Assembly: GCA_905193765.1 (NCBI GenBank)
Contig: CAJJPZ010000145.1
Coordinates: 1 to 5,635, forward strand
DNA: 5,635 nucleotides
Direction: 5' to 3'
DNA from: an uncultured Eubacterium sp.
Lineage (GTDB): Bacteria; Bacillota; Clostridia; Peptostreptococcales; Anaerovoracaceae
The notes under the pieces are model-generated. The model made no database searches. It worked only from the letters and a program-made list of their open reading frames with translations, and had not been told where the DNA came from. The first letter of the stretch is position 1, and each line of letters starts with the position of its first letter. Made by a program: the position numbers and the translations under genes. Shown here piece by piece: positions 1 through 4,439 of the stretch.

Positions 1-19
1 TAATAGTAGTAGTAGGGCC
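1..19 (-). other. DnaA-trio unwinding element with GC-rich spacer (left part of oriC)
   Basis: Bases 1-15 read as five consecutive triplets, TAA then four TAG. Read 3'-to-5' away from the DnaA boxes this is GAT-GAT-GAT-GAT-AAT, the DnaA-trio pattern known from B. subtilis and many other bacteria. A GGCC spacer (16-19) separates it from two abutting DnaA boxes on the minus strand, at 20-28 (GTATCAACA, weak) and 29-37 (TTATCCACA, perfect). Box, GC-rich spacer, trios is the known order of the basal unwinding system, where DnaA loads from the boxes onto one DNA strand and opens the duplex. The element may continue left of base 1, so its full length and the AT-rich region beyond are not visible. 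The match is seen directly; the role is inferred from the B. subtilis model. Confidence 0.8.
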
Positions 20-69
20 TGTTGATACTGTGGATAACTCTCTCAGACCGCTGAATTTCAAGCTTTTTT

Positions 70-91
70 GCTGTTGATAAACTGTTGATAA
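70..91 (-). repeat. Tandem 11-bp repeat of a DnaA-box-like sequence
   Basis: Two copies of an 11-mer differing only at the first base (GCTGTTGATAA then ACTGTTGATAA) lie head to tail. Each contains TGTTGATAA, which on the minus strand is TTATCAACA, one mismatch from the DnaA box consensus. The 11-bp period places both sites on nearly the same face of the helix, which suits cooperative low-affinity DnaA binding. They share orientation with the boxes at 20-37. Binding itself is inferred. Confidence 0.65.
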
Positions 92-194
92 CTTTTGTTT
101 TTTTGTCAACACGGACTGTGTATAACAGGTATGTGTTTTTTATGCACAGCGGAGAGCCGCCGGGGCGCTTCCGGATGAAATCTATACACAGTCG

Positions 195-1589
195 TCACTG
201 CAGTTCGTTCTTCAGTATCCTGATCTCTTCCTCAAGTATGTTGCTTGTCTTTATTTCGGAAGATATCTTATCGTAAGCGTGGAGCACTGTGGTGTGGTCG
301 CGGCCTCCGAAGTATTCGCCGATCTTAGGCAGCGATGAATCCGTGAGTTCTCTGCACAGGTACATGGCCACCTGACGCGGATGGGAGAATTCCCGCTTTC
401 TCTTGGCGGACTCCAGATCCGTGATTTTGACGCCGTACTTCCTGGCGACGGCTTTCTTTATAGTCTCGCATGTCAGGTCAAAGTCGCCTGCGGAGAATAT
501 GTCGTTGAGGTTCTTCCTGGCGAACTTGACTGTTATCTTCTTATTGAAAAGGGTAGAGTAGCTCACTATCCTGGTGAGGGCGCTCTCAAGTTCCCTTATA
601 TTGAACTTGACCTTTTCTGCTATCAGGTCTATGACGTCCAGCACGTCGTCGTCGATCTCCACACCCTCCACTTCGGCTTTCTTGCGGAGTATCGCAACAC
701 GCGTCTCGAAGTCCGGCGGCTGTATGTCGGCAACTATGTTCCACTGGAACCTGGATCTCAGCCGTTCGTCCAGGTCACGCAGGTGGCTGGGATGCCGGTC
801 GCTGGATATGACTATCTGCTTGTTGTAGTCGTGGAGCGTATTAAAGGTATGGAAAAACTCCGTCTGCGTTGATTCTTTGCCTTCGATGAACTGGATGTCG
901 TCTATCAGCAGGACGTCGGCGGTCCTGTATTTGTTTTTGAAAACTCTCATCTTGGCATTGCCGTTCTTGTTGTCGTGCAGCGCTTTGATAAGTTCCGACG
1001 TGAACATCTCCGACGATACGTACAGTACCTTCATCTCGGGGCGGTTCTTGAGTATGTGGTGTCCGATGGCATGCATCAGGTGCGTCTTGCCCAGTCCCGA
1101 TCCGCCGTAGATGAACAGCGGGTTGTAGGCGTCTGCCGGTGATTCCGCGACGGCTCTTGCCACCGCGTGGGCGTATTCGTTGTTAGGTCCTACGATGAAA
1201 TTGTCGAAGTTGTATCTCGGATTGAGGAAATATTCCTCTCTGAGATCGTTCTCTTCTTCCATAACAGCAGGTTTCACAGGCTTTGGAGCGGTCTCAGCCG
1301 GCTCGCGGCTCAGCTCCTTTATCTCGTTCTCTGACATGAGTTTGATGATTATCCTGTACCTTTTGCCGTAGACTTCCTCTGCGGTCTTCTCGAAGATGGA
1401 CATATAGCGCTGTTTGTGTACATCTATGATCATCTCGTTCGTACAGGCAAAATACATCACAGCGGCCTCTTCATCTATTTCGAGAGGCGTGAGAGGGAGA
1501 AACCAGGTCCTGTAGCTGATATCTGTTATGTTGTTTTTGACCTCGGCGAGAATTTCTTCCCATTTTTTTTTGTCGATTTTCTTCTTCAT
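195..1589 (-). CDS. dnaA: Chromosomal replication initiator protein DnaA
   Basis: This AAA+ ATPase binds DnaA boxes, forms an ATP-dependent filament at oriC and opens the duplex for helicase loading. At 464 residues it has a usual length. Domain I (about 1-85) is the helicase/DnaA interaction domain. A short, acidic and proline-containing linker (about 86-120) is domain II. Domain III holds Walker A GGSGLGKT (162-169), Walker B LLIDDIQF (227-234), sensor 1 ISSDR (261-265), the arginine-finger box ending RLRSRF (276-281) and the sensor 2 region FNIRELESAL (329-338). Domain IV carries the DnaA signature GGRDHTTVLHAYDKI (428-442), which contacts the box DNA. The ATG at 1587-1589 is preceded by AGGAGA (1598-1603 on the plus map) at 8 nt. 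Codons 7-9 are nine A in a row. It is transcribed towards the DnaA-trio region and divergently from rpmH, with DnaA boxes over its promoter suggesting autoregulation. Confidence 0.98.
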   Translation of the reverse strand: MKKKIDKKKWEEILAEVKNNITDISYRTWFLPLTPLEIDEEAAVMYFACTNEMIIDVHKQRYMSIFEKTAEEVYGKRYRIIIKLMSENEIKELSREPAETAPKPVKPAVMEEENDLREEYFLNPRYNFDNFIVGPNNEYAHAVARAVAESPADAYNPLFIYGGSGLGKTHLMHAIGHHILKNRPEMKVLYVSSEMFTSELIKALHDNKNGNAKMRVFKNKYRTADVLLIDDIQFIEGKESTQTEFFHTFNTLHDYNKQIVISSDRHPSHLRDLDERLRSRFQWNIVADIQPPDFETRVAILRKKAEVEGVEIDDDVLDVIDLIAEKVKFNIRELESALTRIVSYSTLFNKKITVKFARKNLNDIFSAGDFDLTCETIKKAVARKYGVKITDLESAKRKREFSHPRQVAMYLCRELTDSSLPKIGEYFGGRDHTTVLHAYDKISSEIKTSNILEEEIRILKNELQ

Positions 1590-1613
1590 AAATTGCTTCT
1601 CCTGTTACGTTTA

Positions 1614-1642
1614 ATTATAATAACAGATAAAGTTATCCACAA
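1614..1642 (-). promoter_or_regulatory. dnaA promoter, -35 overlapping a DnaA box
   Basis: On the minus strand TTGTGG (1642-1637) and TATAAT (1619-1614) are 17 bp apart, a good vegetative sigma-A type promoter. Transcription would start near 1607, giving a leader of roughly 18 nt that begins just before the ribosome binding site. The perfect DnaA box at 1633-1641 covers five of the six -35 bases, so bound DnaA would compete with RNA polymerase. DnaA repression of its own promoter is known in other bacteria; here it is inferred from the overlap. Confidence 0.7.
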
Positions 1643-1687
1643 GCAATAGTTAATAAAAAAATGCTGAAAAAATATAATTTCGCCGAT

Positions 1688-1708
1688 TTATCCACAAGCG
1701 GTGGATAA
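1688..1708. repeat. Inverted pair of DnaA boxes
   Basis: TTATCCAC (1688-1695) and GTGGATAA (1701-1708) form a perfect 8-bp inverted repeat around a 5-bp spacer. The left arm is part of a full DnaA box. The right arm is a minus-strand box with a mismatch only at its last base. This facing arrangement would put two DnaA molecules side by side on opposite strands. It could also form a hairpin, but it lies in non-transcribed DNA between the two divergent promoters, so protein binding is the likelier role. Confidence 0.7.
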
Positions 1709-1787
1709 AATTGTGCATAGTTTTAACAGGTACGACTATATATAGGGAAATGCCAGATTTATACACAGGACCTGCAAATAAAAGCAG

Positions 1788-1816
1788 TTGACTTGTTACA
1801 CACAGAGTTGTATAAT
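1788..1816 (+). promoter_or_regulatory. rpmH operon promoter with a DnaA-like box in the spacer
   Basis: TTGACT (1788-1793) and a perfect TATAAT (1811-1816) are separated by exactly 17 bp, a near-consensus sigma-A promoter suited to a highly expressed ribosomal protein gene. The start would fall near 1823, leaving a leader of about 67 nt before rpmH. The spacer contains TTACACACA (1796-1804), one mismatch from the DnaA box, and a full box lies 20 bp upstream at 1759-1767. DnaA could therefore influence this promoter. Confidence 0.85.
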
Positions 1817-1889
1817 ATTAAAGCATATGTGCGTGGATTGAAATTCAGATCTATGCGAAGTAATTTAGTTAAAAAGGAGGAATTATATC

Positions 1890-2024
1890 ATGAAAATGAC
1901 ATATCAACCGAAAAAAAGACAGAGAAAAAAAGAGCACGGCTTCAGAAAAAGAATGAAGACCAAGAGCGGTAGAAATGTTTTGAAGAGAAGAAGACAAAGA
2001 GGAAGAAAAGTATTATCAGCATAG
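1890..2024 (+). CDS. rpmH: Large ribosomal subunit protein bL34
   Basis: bL34 is a small, strongly basic protein of the 50S subunit that sits against 23S rRNA. The ORF encodes 44 residues, the usual size, mostly Lys and Arg. It contains the family's TYQPKKRQRKK start, the HGFRKRM block (16-22) and the GRNVLKRRRQRGRKVLSA end. A strong AAGGAGG (1874-1880) lies 9 nt before the chosen ATG. A second ATG two codons later (1896) is possible, but the first fits the usual MKxTYQP form. Residue 3 is Met, where many homologues have Arg. It is the first gene of the rightward operon, behind a near-consensus promoter, and is followed at once by a terminator-like hairpin. Confidence 0.97.
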   Translation: MKMTYQPKKRQRKKEHGFRKRMKTKSGRNVLKRRRQRGRKVLSA

Positions 2025-2046
2025 AGACCGCAAATGTGGTCTTTTT
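2025..2046 (+). terminator. Attenuator-like hairpin between rpmH and rnpA
   Basis: AGACCGC (2025-2031), loop AAAT (2032-2035) and GTGGTCT (2036-2042) form a 7-bp stem with one G-U pair, with a run of five T at 2042-2046. It begins directly after the rpmH stop. The stem is short, so partial termination seems likely, giving more rpmH than rnpA message. An outer pairing, AGCATA (2018-2023) with TATGCT (2049-2054), could enclose the whole hairpin. Confidence 0.65.
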
Positions 2047-2072
2047 GTTATGCTGGATAACTTAGGGAAATT

Positions 2073-2444
2073 ATGCTAAAAAAGGATATACTGAGAAGAA
2101 AAGATGATTTTAATTCCATATACAGAAAAGGCAGATCCATAGGTGAACGGTATGTGGTCCTTTTCTACAGGAAGAATGATCTTTCGTATAACAGAACGGC
2201 GTTTTTAGCAAGCAAAAAAGTAGGAAACAGTGTTGAAAGAAACAGAGCCCGCAGGCTCATGAAAGAGAACTACAGATTTCTCAAGGATAATATCAAACCG
2301 GGTCACGACATCATCTTCATAGCCAGGAACACTATAAACGGCATGAAGGCCCAGGATGTCGGCAGGTCCATGAAGGGTGCTCTGCGCAGAGCCAGACTGA
2401 CGGCGGCCCGGGGAGATGAAAAAGTAAAAAAGGATCAGAGGTGA
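2073..2444 (+). CDS. rnpA: Ribonuclease P protein component
   Basis: RnpA is the protein subunit of RNase P. It binds the catalytic RNA and the 5' leader of pre-tRNA and helps mature tRNA 5' ends. The product has 123 residues, a normal length. The hallmark RNR region is clear: SKKVGNSVERNRARRLMKE at about 47-65, with the Arg-Asn-Arg core at 56-58. The opening residues (ILRRKDDFNSIYRKG) are also typical. The last dozen residues are highly charged and probably disordered. Only a modest AGGGA (2064-2068) precedes the ATG, in keeping with a low-abundance protein, and the hairpin after rpmH would lower its transcription further. Its stop lies within the ribosome binding site of yidD, suggesting translational coupling. 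The RNase P RNA gene is not in the window. Confidence 0.96.
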   Translation: MLKKDILRRKDDFNSIYRKGRSIGERYVVLFYRKNDLSYNRTAFLASKKVGNSVERNRARRLMKENYRFLKDNIKPGHDIIFIARNTINGMKAQDVGRSMKGALRRARLTAARGDEKVKKDQR

Positions 2445-2445
2445 T
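2438..2445 (+). promoter_or_regulatory. yidD ribosome binding site overlapping the rnpA stop
   Basis: GAGGTGAT is an 8-base match to the 16S anti-Shine-Dalgarno complement, placed 7 nt before the ATG at 2453. It contains the rnpA TGA (2442-2444). This favours 2453 as the yidD start over the in-frame GTG at 2441, which has only AAGGA (2430-2434) upstream. Ribosomes ending on rnpA would finish on this site. Confidence 0.7.
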
Positions 2446-2452
2446 ACAGAAT

Positions 2453-2662
2453 ATGAAGCATATTTTGGTATTTGTAATAAGGATATATCAGAAATTCATA
2501 TCCCCTCTTTTTCCCCCGACATGCAGATTCTATCCTACTTGTTCGACTTATTTTATTCAGGCACTTGAAAAGTACGGATTTTTTAAAGGAAGCTATCTCG
2601 GTATAAGGAGACTGCTCAGATGTCATCCCTTCAATCCCGGAGGCTATGATCCTTTAAAATAG
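2453..2662 (+). CDS. yidD: Membrane protein insertion efficiency factor YidD
   Basis: YidD is a small membrane-associated protein that assists YidC in inserting proteins into the inner membrane; in E. coli its loss slows insertion. From the ATG at 2453 it has 69 residues, with the family pattern throughout: hydrophobic N-terminal helix (3-13), YQKFISP (12-18), CRFYPTCS (24-31), the YGFFKGSYLG stretch (41-50) and RCHPFNPGG (56-64). The three family cysteines are C24, C30 and C57. An in-frame GTG at 2441 would add four residues and overlap the rnpA stop by four bases, but the family start and the ribosome binding site favour 2453. It sits directly before yidC, whose AGGAGG overlaps the yidD stop, in keeping with their shared job. 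Confidence 0.95.
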   Translation: MKHILVFVIRIYQKFISPLFPPTCRFYPTCSTYFIQALEKYGFFKGSYLGIRRLLRCHPFNPGGYDPLK

Positions 2663-2676
2663 GAGGAAATTAATTA

Positions 2677-3393
2677 ATGTACACGTTTTTAGGACTAATA
2701 GCCAAACCTTTAGGCCTGCTGCTGAGTTTTTTATACAGTTTCATAGGGCAGTACGCTCTCTGTGTAATCATATTCACGGTAGTAGTCAAGCTTTGCCTGT
2801 ATCCTCTGTACATAAAGCAGACCAAATCAACTGCTATGATGTCAGAGATACAGCCTAAGATGCAGGCACTGCAGAGAAAATACGCCAACGACAAGGAAAC
2901 TCTGAACATAAAGATGGCAGAGCTGTACAAGGAAGAAAAATTCAACCCTATGGGCGGATGTCTTCCTATGCTCATTCAGATGCCTATTATCATGGGATTG
3001 TTTGCTTTGCTCAGATACCCGATGAAGTACATCGACGGGGACAGCATGATATTCGCATTCCACGAATCGTTCCTGTGGATCAAGGACCTCAGTCAGCCTG
3101 ACCCGTGGATACTGCCTATAATAGCAGGTATCGCAACGTTCTTCGGTTTTGCCATGAACCAGGCTATGGCGGATACGTCAACTGCAGGACAGACCGCAGG
3201 TATGATGAAGATGATGAAATATATCTTCCCTGTGATGATCCTCTGGATGGCGAGAAGTTTCCCGTCAGGTCTCGCGCTTTACTGGGCAGTGAGCCAGATC
3301 ATCCAGATCTTCTTCAATATCCACATGGCGTCAGTCAGAAAAAAATTAAAAAGAGAATCTGAATTGAAGAAAAAAAAGAAGAATAAAAAATAG
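2677..3393 (+). CDS. yidC: Membrane protein insertase YidC (Oxa1 family)
   Basis: YidC inserts and folds membrane proteins, alone or with SecYEG. The 238 residues match the short Gram-positive form with no large external domain. Hydrophobic segments lie at about 5-45, 93-113, 145-163 and 181-215. Between the first two is the charged cytoplasmic hairpin (about 50-92), with the family GGCLPMLIQMPI block at 93-104. The conserved positive charge in the hydrophilic groove is Lys38 (in VVVKLCLYPL) where B. halodurans and E. coli have Arg. No lipobox cysteine is seen near the N-terminus, though several Gram-positive homologues are lipoproteins. The tail after about 220 is almost all Lys, Arg and Glu and may bind ribosomes. 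AGGAGG (2661-2666) lies 10 nt before the ATG, overlapping the yidD stop. An A8 run (3370-3377) lies in the Lys-tail codons. Confidence 0.96.
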   Translation: MYTFLGLIAKPLGLLLSFLYSFIGQYALCVIIFTVVVKLCLYPLYIKQTKSTAMMSEIQPKMQALQRKYANDKETLNIKMAELYKEEKFNPMGGCLPMLIQMPIIMGLFALLRYPMKYIDGDSMIFAFHESFLWIKDLSQPDPWILPIIAGIATFFGFAMNQAMADTSTAGQTAGMMKMMKYIFPVMILWMARSFPSGLALYWAVSQIIQIFFNIHMASVRKKLKRESELKKKKKNKK

Positions 3394-3422
3394 TCTCAAT
3401 ATTATTTTGGAGGAGTTTTCAT

Positions 3423-4277
3423 ATGGATTATTCAGAAAAATGGGGAGTTGACGTAGAAGAAGCCGTCAAACTCGCCTTGATGGATCTTAAAGTCTCCAGA
3501 GATGAAGTTGAGGTCACAGTTCTCGAAGAACCTTCAAAGGGTTTCTTCGGTATAGGGTCGAAGCTCGCCAAGGTGCGTGTAGAGAAGAAGAAAAAACCTG
3601 AACCGGAACCTGTAGCGGTGAAACCTGCTGCAGAAGCCGATGCTGTAAAGGAAAGACCGGCAAGAGAAACAAGACCTCAGGAAAAAGAACAGAAGAGCAA
3701 TAAGAAAAATCATAAAGAAAACAAAGGATCAAAATCCAACAGAGCCCCGAAGGAACAGAAGCCGAGAGAGCAGAAATCCAGAGAGGTGAAGGAGATCGCA
3801 AGCATAGTGGACAAATCGAAGCTCCATGATATAGAAGATCATGAAGCTCTCAGATTCCTTAAGGAAGTAACTGAGAAGATGGGTCTGGATCTCAGCATCA
3901 GGGCAATGGCGGGAGATGATATGGTATATCTTGAGATGGACGGAAAGGATTCAGGGACAGTCATCGGCAAGAGAGGGCAGACCCTTGATTCCATCCAGTA
4001 TCTCACAAGTCTCGTAGTCAACAAAAACAGCGAAAAATACATCAAGGTCGTTGTTGACGCAGAGAACTACAGGGCCAAGAGACAGAAGACTCTCGAACAG
4101 CTCGCCAACAGACTTGCTGCTAAAGTCATCAAGACTAAGAAATATGTAAGACTTGAGCCGATGAACCCTTACGAAAGAAAGGTCATCCATGCGACACTGC
4201 AGCAGAACCGCAATATAACGACAAGAAGCGAGGGCGAAGAACCTTACAGAAGAGTCGTTATCGAATACAAAAAATGA
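3423..4277 (+). CDS. jag: RNA-binding protein Jag/KhpB (Jag-N, KH, R3H domains)
   Basis: Jag (KhpB, EloR) is a cytoplasmic RNA-binding protein. In streptococci it acts with KhpA and affects cell elongation, and its gene commonly follows yidC in Bacillota. The 284 residues fall into an N-terminal Jag-N domain (about 1-55, with the family motif KGFFGIGSKLAKV at 39-51), a low-complexity Lys/Glu/Pro/Gln linker (about 55-123), a KH domain (about 150-218, with GKRG at 182-185 as the RNA-gripping GxxG loop), and an R3H domain (about 220-284, with the Arg-xxx-His motif RKVIH at 252-256). GGAGGAG (3409-3415) sits 7 nt before the ATG. Only 29 bases separate it from yidC, with no terminator, so both are likely on one transcript. 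The RNA targets cannot be told from sequence. Confidence 0.95.
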   Translation: MDYSEKWGVDVEEAVKLALMDLKVSRDEVEVTVLEEPSKGFFGIGSKLAKVRVEKKKKPEPEPVAVKPAAEADAVKERPARETRPQEKEQKSNKKNHKENKGSKSNRAPKEQKPREQKSREVKEIASIVDKSKLHDIEDHEALRFLKEVTEKMGLDLSIRAMAGDDMVYLEMDGKDSGTVIGKRGQTLDSIQYLTSLVVNKNSEKYIKVVVDAENYRAKRQKTLEQLANRLAAKVIKTKKYVRLEPMNPYERKVIHATLQQNRNITTRSEGEEPYRRVVIEYKK

Positions 4278-4285
4278 TTTGTATC

Positions 4286-4361
4286 AACACTTTCCGGTAA
4301 CCGTCACGGGAAATATCGTACCGGTATTTCCCATGTCAGGTCCTATCCAGAAAGTGTTTTT
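4286..4361 (+). terminator. Structured terminator-like element between jag and mnmE
   Basis: AACACTTTC (4286-4294) pairs perfectly with GAAAGTGTT (4350-4358), and the 3' arm runs into five T (4357-4361), an intrinsic-terminator layout. Instead of a small loop, 55 bases are enclosed. They contain a second perfect 8-bp hairpin, GGGAAATA (4308-4315) with TATTTCCC (4325-4332), and a minor CGG-TAA-CCG hairpin (4295-4303). CCGGTA (4294-4299) could also pair with TACCGG (4319-4324) in the loop of the inner hairpin. It may be a simple terminator with an elaborate loop or a structured leader controlling mnmE. No known riboswitch class is recognised. Confidence 0.6.
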
Positions 4362-4379
4362 GCTTTAAAAAGGAAAGTA

Positions 4380-4415
4380 ATGTGTGCAGAGGCGAGACTT
4401 TGCATGATAAGATAA
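4380..4415 (+). CDS. Possible 11-codon leader ORF upstream of mnmE
   Basis: An ATG at 4380 preceded by AAAAAGGAAAG (4367-4377) opens an 11-codon ORF (MCAEARLCMIR) ending at TAA 4413-4415. It starts 19 bases after the T-tract of the structured element and ends 24 bases before the mnmE ATG, in the same frame as mnmE. Its ribosome binding site looks at least as good as that of mnmE. GGAAAGT (4372-4378) is also complementary to ACTTTCC (4289-4295) in the 5' arm of the terminator-like stem. It could be a translated leader peptide, or chance. No similar leader is known to me, so confidence is low. Confidence 0.25.
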   Translation: MCAEARLCMIR

Positions 4416-4424
4416 ATTCGCATG

Positions 4425-4431
4425 AAAGGGA
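4425..4431 (+). promoter_or_regulatory. mnmE ribosome binding site
   Basis: AAAGGGA lies 8 nt before the ATG at 4440 and decides between two in-frame starts. The upstream ATG at 4422 has no purine-rich site before it, and the AAAGGGA falls inside its own coding sequence. Starting at 4440 also gives the usual short MnmE N-terminus. Confidence 0.6.
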
Positions 4432-4439
4432 TATTTCAG

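Larger units (their letters stand above)
1..194. other. oriC, dnaA-downstream box cluster (non-coding)
   Basis: No gene is seen here. The stretch between the dnaA stop and the left edge is rich in 9-mers resembling the DnaA box TTWTNCACA. Full matches are at 29-37 (minus, TTATCCACA), 117-125 (minus, TTATACACA) and 140-148 (plus, TTATGCACA). One-mismatch sites are 72-80 and 83-91 (minus, TTATCAACA) and 182-190 (plus, CTATACACA). Weaker sites are 20-28 (minus) and 103-111 (plus, TTGTCAACA). The high density, together with the trio element at the edge, marks this as the unwinding half of a bipartite origin. A GC-rich imperfect hairpin (150-173) lies between the boxes and the dnaA stop. It has no T-tract in the dnaA direction, so dnaA transcription probably continues left, by family precedent into dnaN. 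Confidence 0.85.
1590..1804. other. oriC, dnaA-upstream box cluster (non-coding)
   Basis: The divergent region between dnaA and rpmH has no gene but several DnaA boxes. Full TTWTNCACA matches are at 1633-1641 and 1688-1696 (plus, TTATCCACA) and 1759-1767 (plus, TTATACACA). One-mismatch sites are 1700-1708 (minus, TTATCCACC), 1712-1720 (minus, CTATGCACA) and 1796-1804 (plus, TTACACACA). A very AT-rich stretch (about 1649-1680) separates the first two strong boxes. No trio repeat like that at 1-15 is seen next to these boxes, so this half more likely serves DnaA binding and promoter control than unwinding. This corresponds to the dnaA-upstream half of the B. subtilis type of bipartite origin. 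Confidence 0.85.

Noticed and set aside
150..173. GC-rich hairpin downstream of dnaA as a terminator
   Set aside because: The stem has bulges and there is no T-tract in the dnaA direction (minus strand reads A-rich after it); dnaA usually reads on into dnaN.
381..872. 163-codon plus-strand ORF inside dnaA
   Set aside because: It lies fully antisense to the well-supported AAA+ region of dnaA, shows no recognisable family and has no convincing ribosome binding site; a shadow of dnaA codon use.
1736..1745. CTATATATAG palindrome as a second promoter -10
   Set aside because: No acceptable -35 at 16-18 bp on either strand, and better promoters exist for both flanking genes.
3370..3377. A8 run in yidC as a programmed frameshift site
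   Set aside because: It lies among Lys codons of a variable tail near the stop, with no slippery heptamer plus downstream structure; a shift would only alter the last few residues.
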